Of a stretch of 7,559 nt of DNA, positions 4,153 to 7,559 are shown in pieces. The notes under the pieces are model-generated. The model had not been told where the DNA came from. It ran no database searches and saw nothing but the letters and a program-made list of their open reading frames with translations. The stretch comes from Aphodosoma sp045614825. Its GTDB lineage: Bacteria > Bacteroidota > Bacteroidia > Bacteroidales > Paludibacteraceae. The translations under genes and the position numbers were made by a program. Every line of letters begins with the position of its first letter. Within the stretch, counting starts at the first letter, position 1. The stretch spans positions 1 to 7,559 of the forward strand of contig JAZLDO010000077.1 in NCBI GenBank assembly GCA_045614825.1, in the 5' to 3' direction.

Positions 4153-6096
4153 ATGAAAAAACTTTTTTCAACCTTGGCACTTGTAATGTGCCTCTTTACC
4201 ATGGCATTCGCTCAAATTCTTGAGCCTGTTAAATGGGATGCCCAAATTAGTCAAGATGGTAAAACTGCAGAGATTACTTTGACTGCAACTATCGATGACA
4301 CTTGGCATATCTATGGTTTGGAAGAGACTGACAAAGGTCCTATCGCAACCAAAATTGAATTCAACAACCTTGTTGGCGCAGAACTCAAAGGTGACCTCGA
4401 AATCAAAACTGAAGCTCACACTATCTTCGACAACATGTTCGAGTGCGAAATCACTTCATTTGAAAAAACTGCAGTGTTTGCACAAAAAATAAAAATTACT
4501 GACGAAAATTGGGGTGTTGGCGTAGCTGCTTCTGGTCAAGCTTGCTCTGAAGTAGTTGGCTCTTGTCTTCTTTTTGGTCCTTATAATTTCGCTTTCGGTC
4601 CTAAAGCTAACGAACCAATGCTTATTGCAGAAGAAGCTACAACAGAAACTGCTGTAGAAGAGGCTGCTAATGACATCTATACTCCAGTTATCGACGAGCT
4701 CAAAGCTTTCGGTGAAACTACAAACACATCAGATTCTTCTATGTGGGCTATCTTTATCCTTGGTTTCCTCGGTGGTTTCGTAGCATTGTTTACTCCTTGT
4801 GTATGGCCTATCATCCCTATGACTGTTTCATTCTTCTTGAAACGCTCAGGTGATAAAGCTAAAGGTCGTCGCGATGCATTCACATACGGTGCTGCTATCA
4901 TCATCATCTATTTGACACTCGGTCTTTTGGTAACTGGTATATTCGGTGCTTCTGCTTTGAACGCTCTTTCTACTAACGCTATCTTCAACATCATCTTCTT
5001 CTTGATGTTGGTTGTGTTTGCAGTATCGTTCTTCGGCGCATTCGAAATCACATTGCCTGCATCTTGGACATCTAAAATGGATGCTAAAGCAGAAACTACA
5101 ACAGGTTTCATGTCTATCATGTTGATGGCATTTACTCTTGTACTTGTTTCATTCTCATGTACTGGTCCTATCATCGGTACATTGCTTGTTGAAGCTGCTC
5201 AAGGTTCATGGTTAGGCCCTGCTATCGGTATGTTTGGTTTCTCTATCGCATTGGCATTGCCTTTCACTATCTTCGCAATGTTCCCATCAATGTTGAAATC
5301 TATGCCTAAATCAGGTGGTTGGTTGAACTCTGTAAAAGTAGTTCTCGGTTTCTTGGAACTTGCTCTTTCTCTCAAATTCTTATCAGTTGCTGACTTGGCA
5401 TACGGTTGGGGTATCCTCGACCGCGAAACATTCCTCGCTTTGTGGATCGTTATCTTCGCATTGCTCGGTATGTATCTCCTTGGCAAAATCACATTGCCAC
5501 ACGATGACCAAGTTGAACGTATCGGCGTTGGCCGTATGATGATGGCTATGATTTCATTCGCTTACGCTATCTATTTGGTACCTGGTCTTTGGGGTGCTCC
5601 TTGTCGTTCGGCTTCAGCTTTCGCTCCTCCTTTGACAACTCAAGACTTCAACCTCTATACAAACGAAGTTCACCCTGACACTCACGACTACGAAATCGCT
5701 ATGCAAATGGCTCAAACAGCAGGCAAACCAGTATTGGTTGACTTCTCTGGTTTCGGTTGCGTGAACTGCCGTAAAATGGAGGCTTCGGTATGGACTGACC
5801 CTACAGTTGCTACTATGTTGCAAGAAGACTTCGTACTCGTTACTTTGATGGTTGACGACCGTACTCCACTTGCTACTCCATTCGTAGTAACAGAAGGTGG
5901 CGTAAGAAAAGAATTTAAAACTGTTGGTGAGAAAAATAGCTACATCCAACGTAGCAAATTCGGTGCTAACGCTCAACCATTCTATGTTGCTATTGATGCT
6001 GAAGGTAAACCACTCAACAAATCATATGCATTCGATGAAAATCCTGCTAACTTTGTTGAATTCCTCAAAGAAACATTAGACAACTACAAAAAATAA
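4153..6096 (+). CDS. dsbD: Thiol:disulfide interchange protein DsbD (cytochrome c biogenesis/thioredoxin reductant conduit)
   Basis: The 647-residue protein carries electrons from cytoplasmic thioredoxin across the inner membrane to periplasmic thiol proteins. A signal peptide ends near A20 (AFA-Q). The N-terminal immunoglobulin-like nDsbD domain (about 21-150) has one cysteine pair, C131 and C138. After an acidic linker comes the CcdA-like membrane domain (about 196-480) with C216 in FTPCVWPIIP and C336 in SFSCTGPIIG, the expected redox pair, with prolines beside each. The C-terminal periplasmic thioredoxin-like domain (about 500-647) has FGCVNCRKME with C536/C539. All three modules are present, so it appears functional. 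Codons are dominated by GCT, GGT, TTC, ATC and CGT, unlike AT-rich cdaA, which suggests high expression. The gene is isolated: 220 bases of repeats precede it and a strong terminator follows. Confidence 0.95.
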   Translation: MKKLFSTLALVMCLFTMAFAQILEPVKWDAQISQDGKTAEITLTATIDDTWHIYGLEETDKGPIATKIEFNNLVGAELKGDLEIKTEAHTIFDNMFECEITSFEKTAVFAQKIKITDENWGVGVAASGQACSEVVGSCLLFGPYNFAFGPKANEPMLIAEEATTETAVEEAANDIYTPVIDELKAFGETTNTSDSSMWAIFILGFLGGFVALFTPCVWPIIPMTVSFFLKRSGDKAKGRRDAFTYGAAIIIIYLTLGLLVTGIFGASALNALSTNAIFNIIFFLMLVVFAVSFFGAFEITLPASWTSKMDAKAETTTGFMSIMLMAFTLVLVSFSCTGPIIGTLLVEAAQGSWLGPAIGMFGFSIALALPFTIFAMFPSMLKSMPKSGGWLNSVKVVLGFLELALSLKFLSVADLAYGWGILDRETFLALWIVIFALLGMYLLGKITLPHDDQVERIGVGRMMMAMISFAYAIYLVPGLWGAPCRSASAFAPPLTTQDFNLYTNEVHPDTHDYEIAMQMAQTAGKPVLVDFSGFGCVNCRKMEASVWTDPTVATMLQEDFVLVTLMVDDRTPLATPFVVTEGGVRKEFKTVGEKNSYIQRSKFGANAQPFYVAIDAEGKPLNKSYAFDENPANFVEFLKETLDNYKK

Positions 6097-6120
6097 TTAT
6101 CATTAATTGATGAATATATG

Positions 6121-6158
6121 GCAGAGATTGACCTATGGTTGGTCTCTGCTTTTTTTTT
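6121..6158 (+). terminator. Rho-independent terminator after dsbD
   Basis: A 13-bp stem (6121-6133 with 6137-6149, including three G-T pairs, loop TAT) is followed by nine T residues (6150-6158). It begins 25 bases after the dsbD stop and points in the direction of dsbD transcription, so grpE needs its own promoter. Confidence 0.92.
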
Positions 6159-6161
6159 ACA

Positions 6162-6277
6162 AATACACATTGTGAGTGTGTATTGGGCTATGGCGGCTAT
6201 GGCGGTTTTCTACGGCACAGTTTGCTTGCACCTTGCTTGAGGGTAGATAAAAAGAATACACAATGATAGTGTGTGTT
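6162..6277. repeat. Two related 23-base hairpins flanking a GC-richer segment
   Basis: AATACACA-N7-TGTGTATT (6162-6184) is a perfect 8-bp inverted repeat. AATACACA-N7-TGTGTGTT (6255-6277) is a near copy with one wobble pair. Between them are 70 bases, GC-richer than the surroundings, containing a tandem CTATGGCGG duplication (6188-6196 and 6197-6205). No gene is recognised in this segment. It could be the trace of a small mobile or palindromic element; origin and function are unknown. Confidence 0.5.
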
Positions 6278-6293
6278 TGAATTGATAATTTCA

Positions 6294-6352
6294 TGCCAAT
6301 ATGACACTAAAAAGATATGCCAAAAAGATGACAATCATGACATATATGTCAT
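6294..6352. promoter_or_regulatory. Putative operator/activator region upstream of grpE: TGCCA-TGACA pairs and a 16-bp palindrome
   Basis: Two similar composites occur in order: TGCCA-N3-TGACA (6294-6306) and TGCCA-N6-TGACA (6318-6333). They are followed by a perfect 16-bp palindrome, ATGACATATATGTCAT (6337-6352), built from two TGACA arms. The cluster ends 56 bases before the grpE start and just upstream of the promoter-like element at 6362-6378. A dimeric heat-shock or stress regulator is a reasonable reader. It is not the CIRCE element (TTAGCACTC-N9-GAGTGCTAA), so HrcA is not indicated. Confidence 0.5.
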
Positions 6353-6361
6353 ACTTACAAT

Positions 6362-6378
6362 TTGGCAATATTTTTGAT
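6362..6378 (+). promoter_or_regulatory. Promoter-like element of grpE (two overlapping readings)
   Basis: Bases 6369-6376 read TATTTTTG, an exact TAnnTTTG -7 box, but no clear TTG lies about 20 bases upstream. The same stretch also reads TTGGCA (6362-6367), with GG at 6364-6365 followed after 10 bases by GA (6376-6377). That is close to the sigma-54 layout GG-N10-GC but lacks the final C. Either way, transcription would start around 6380-6390, shortly before the ATG at 6409. Confidence 0.4.
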
Positions 6379-6408
6379 AATAAAAATATATAACAAAATA
6401 TATAAATA

Positions 6409-6972
6409 ATGAAAAAAGAAAACGTAGAAGAAAAAGAAACTGTTATTAACAAAAACGAAACAGTTGAAAATCAAGAGACAATAGAAAAAGAAGAACCACA
6501 AGTTGATGCTGAAGAAAAATCAGAAGAGATTAATGAGTGGGAAACTAAGTATAATGATTTAAACAATAGTTACCTACGCTTAATGGCTGACTTTGATAAC
6601 TACCGTAAACGTACTATCAAAGAGAAGGCTGATTTGATTAAAAATGCGGGAGAGAGAATTATCTGCGACTTTTTGCCTATTATCGACAACTTTGAACGTG
6701 CTTTAAATAGCATGAAAACAGCAGAGGATGTGGATGCAGTACGTCAAGGTGTTGAGTTAATTTACAACCAGGTGATGTCGATGATGAAAGCTAATGGTGT
6801 GGCTGTTATCGAAACTGAAAATGCTCCGTTCGATACTGAATTCCATGAGGCTATCACTACTATTCCTGCTCCTACACCAGAATTAAAGGACAAAATAGTA
6901 GATTGCACGACAAAAGGTTATACTATGAACGAAAAAGTTATCCGCCACGCTAAAGTTGTTGTCGGAAATTAA
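6409..6972 (+). CDS. grpE: GrpE nucleotide exchange factor for DnaK
   Basis: The 187-residue cytosolic protein releases ADP from DnaK and so restarts the Hsp70 cycle. The first 40 residues are low-complexity, Glu/Lys/Asn-rich and probably disordered. A long helical, coiled-coil dimerisation region follows (about 38-125), containing the family signature LMADFDNYRKRT (58-69) and IICDFLPIIDNFERAL (84-99). The C-terminal beta-wing that contacts DnaK includes GVAVIETENAPFD (130-142), FHEAI (145-149) and TTKGYTMNEKVIRHAKVVVGN (167-187), with the near-invariant GY and VIRHAKV elements. Length and order are normal. The start is the first ATG after an A/T-only leader; no Shine-Dalgarno is needed in this phylum. 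dnaJ follows on the same strand after 248 bases, an unusually long gap for this pair. Stress control is suggested by the palindrome and promoter elements upstream. Confidence 0.96.
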   Translation: MKKENVEEKETVINKNETVENQETIEKEEPQVDAEEKSEEINEWETKYNDLNNSYLRLMADFDNYRKRTIKEKADLIKNAGERIICDFLPIIDNFERALNSMKTAEDVDAVRQGVELIYNQVMSMMKANGVAVIETENAPFDTEFHEAITTIPAPTPELKDKIVDCTTKGYTMNEKVIRHAKVVVGN

Positions 6973-7220
6973 AATTCTTATTTCAACATAAGTACAAAAC
7001 TAATTTACAGGTTTACAAATCATAATCTGTATTTCTAACTATAGAAAGGATAACTTTTTTTTTAAGTACAAGCCCTAAATCATAAGAGTTATTATCATTA
7101 ATTACAAGGTCTGTACTTTTAAAAAAATATCAGCTAACAAAAACTAGATAAAACAAGCAAACCATTTTGTCCAATAAATAAATTTTGTACTTGTGTTAAA
7201 AGACAAAAAACAAAAACAAT
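6973..7220. promoter_or_regulatory. grpE-dnaJ intergenic region with repeated AAGTACAA/TTGTACTT words
   Basis: AAGTACAAAA (6990-6999) has an exact reverse complement, TTTTGTACTT, at 7183-7192. Two shorter copies lie between: AAGTACAA at 7064-7071 and TGTACTTTT at 7112-7120. A run of nine T residues (7055-7063) is preceded only by a weak 5-bp hairpin (TTCTA/TAGAA around 7032-7045), so it is at best a poor terminator or attenuator. A near-match -7 box, TAAATTTTG, with one extra spacer base lies at about 7179-7187. No reading frame of interest is seen in this stretch. Confidence 0.4.
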
Positions 7221-7559
7221 ATGTCGAAAAGAGATTATTATGAGGTGTTGGGTGTACAGAAGGGTGCATCTGACGAAGAGATAAAAAAAGCATACCGCAA
7301 AAAAGCGATTCAATATCACCCTGACAAAAATCCAGGCGATAAGGAGGCTGAAGAGAAATTCAAAGAGGCAGCTGAAGCATACGAAGTGCTTAGCGACCCA
7401 GACAAACGTGCTCGTTACGACCAATTTGGTCATGCTGGCATGGGTGGCGCTGGTGGTTTCGGCGGTGGTGGCATGAATATGGAAGATATATTCTCGCAAT
7501 TCGGTGATATCTTTGGCGGTCATTTCGGCGGATTTGGCGGTTTCGGTGGATTTGGCGGA
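7221..7559 (+). CDS. dnaJ: Chaperone DnaJ (Hsp40), N-terminal part; continues past right edge
   Basis: The first 113 residues are visible and the frame is open to the last base. The J domain (about 1-70) starts MSKRDYYEVLGVQKGASDEE and carries the HPD motif at residues 33-35, which triggers ATP hydrolysis by DnaK, then KFKEAAEAYEVLSDPDKRARYDQFGH on helices III-IV. A Gly/Phe-rich linker begins near residue 74 (GMGGAGGFGGGG), is interrupted by MNMEDIFSQFGDIFGG (85-100), and ends the window in tandem GGF units. This arrangement fits a type I DnaJ, whose zinc-finger (CXXCXGXG) and C-terminal substrate domains would lie outside the window; a zinc-less CbpA type cannot be excluded from this part alone, but adjacency to grpE favours DnaJ. 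The start follows an A-rich, Shine-Dalgarno-free leader. Together with grpE it serves DnaK, which is not in the window. Confidence 0.95.
   Translation, partial: MSKRDYYEVLGVQKGASDEEIKKAYRKKAIQYHPDKNPGDKEAEEKFKEAAEAYEVLSDPDKRARYDQFGHAGMGGAGGFGGGGMNMEDIFSQFGDIFGGHFGGFGGFGGFGG

Larger units (their letters stand above)
6097..6408. other. dsbD-grpE intergenic region (312 bases), no gene seen
   Basis: From left to right this gap holds the dsbD terminator, the paired AATACACA hairpins with the GC-richer insert, the TGCCA/TGACA/palindrome cluster, the grpE promoter-like element and an A/T-only leader (6377-6408 is almost entirely A and T). The only start-to-stop frame of note is a 16-codon one at 6190-6240, which is too short to support. 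Confidence 0.7.

Noticed and set aside
5614..5976. 120-codon minus-strand frame inside dsbD
   Set aside because: It is antisense to the thioredoxin-like domain, including its CXXC motif, and lacks recognisable features.
6190..6240. 16-codon frame (MAAMAVFYGTVCLHLA) between the twin hairpins
   Set aside because: Too short, starts inside a tandem duplication, and has no promoter or ribosome-binding evidence; kept only as part of the repeat segment.
6294..6352. CIRCE/HrcA operator upstream of grpE
   Set aside because: The palindrome is ATGACATATATGTCAT, not TTAGCACTC-N9-GAGTGCTAA, and no hrcA gene is adjacent.
7032..7063. Rho-independent terminator between grpE and dnaJ
   Set aside because: Only a 5-bp A/T-rich stem, separated from the T run by several bases; too weak to call.
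7134..7523. 129-codon open frame on the minus strand across the dnaJ start
   Set aside because: It is antisense to the clear J domain of DnaJ, has low-complexity hydrophobic content and no family features; the plus-strand gene explains the sequence.

Overview
The window looks like chromosomal DNA of a member of the Bacteroidota, probably Bacteroidales. Three things point there. Start codons sit behind A/T-rich leaders with almost no Shine-Dalgarno sequence. The best promoter-like elements fit the Bacteroides pattern (TTG about 20 bp upstream of TAnnTTTG). The proteins (a two-in-one CCA enzyme with an HD domain, a three-domain DsbD, a CdaA-type c-di-AMP synthase, a stand-alone PAS protein) are of the kind found in that phylum. 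No database search was possible, so the genus is not assigned.

Layout. From 1 to 2132 (+) there is an RNA-modification/processing pair: the C-terminal half of a TrmA/RlmD-family rRNA uracil methyltransferase, overlapping by 4 bases with a complete CCA-adding tRNA nucleotidyltransferase. A perfect 13-bp hairpin flanked by A and T runs (2175-2209) probably ends transcription from both sides. From 3614 down to 2227 (-) is a probable three-gene unit: diadenylate cyclase CdaA, a 108-residue single-PAS protein and a 57-residue winged-helix-like protein too short for usual gene-calling cut-offs. Between cdaA and the next large gene lies a 53-residue acidic small ORF (3771-3932, +) with its own good promoter match. 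From 4153 to 6096 (+) is a full-length DsbD with codon use typical of highly expressed genes, closed by a strong terminator. Finally grpE (6409-6972) and the start of dnaJ (7221 to the right edge) form a chaperone locus.

How the genes work together. The blocks are largely independent housekeeping modules: rRNA/tRNA maturation, c-di-AMP signalling with two possible small regulators, delivery of reducing power to the periplasm, and the DnaK co-chaperones. I see no defence system, CRISPR array, toxin pair, integrase, transposase, tRNA or rRNA gene.

The least ordinary material is between genes. Five arrays with a 7-base period surround cdaA and the small ORF, and one of them supplies the end of the cdaA reading frame. 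A REP-like hairpin precedes dsbD. A dense regulatory region precedes grpE, with a 16-bp perfect palindrome, repeated TGCCA/TGACA pairs and overlapping promoter-like elements. An unusually long grpE-dnaJ gap carries repeated, inverted AAGTACAA words. These, with the two small proteins, are the best candidates for something undescribed; none is a demonstrated new system.
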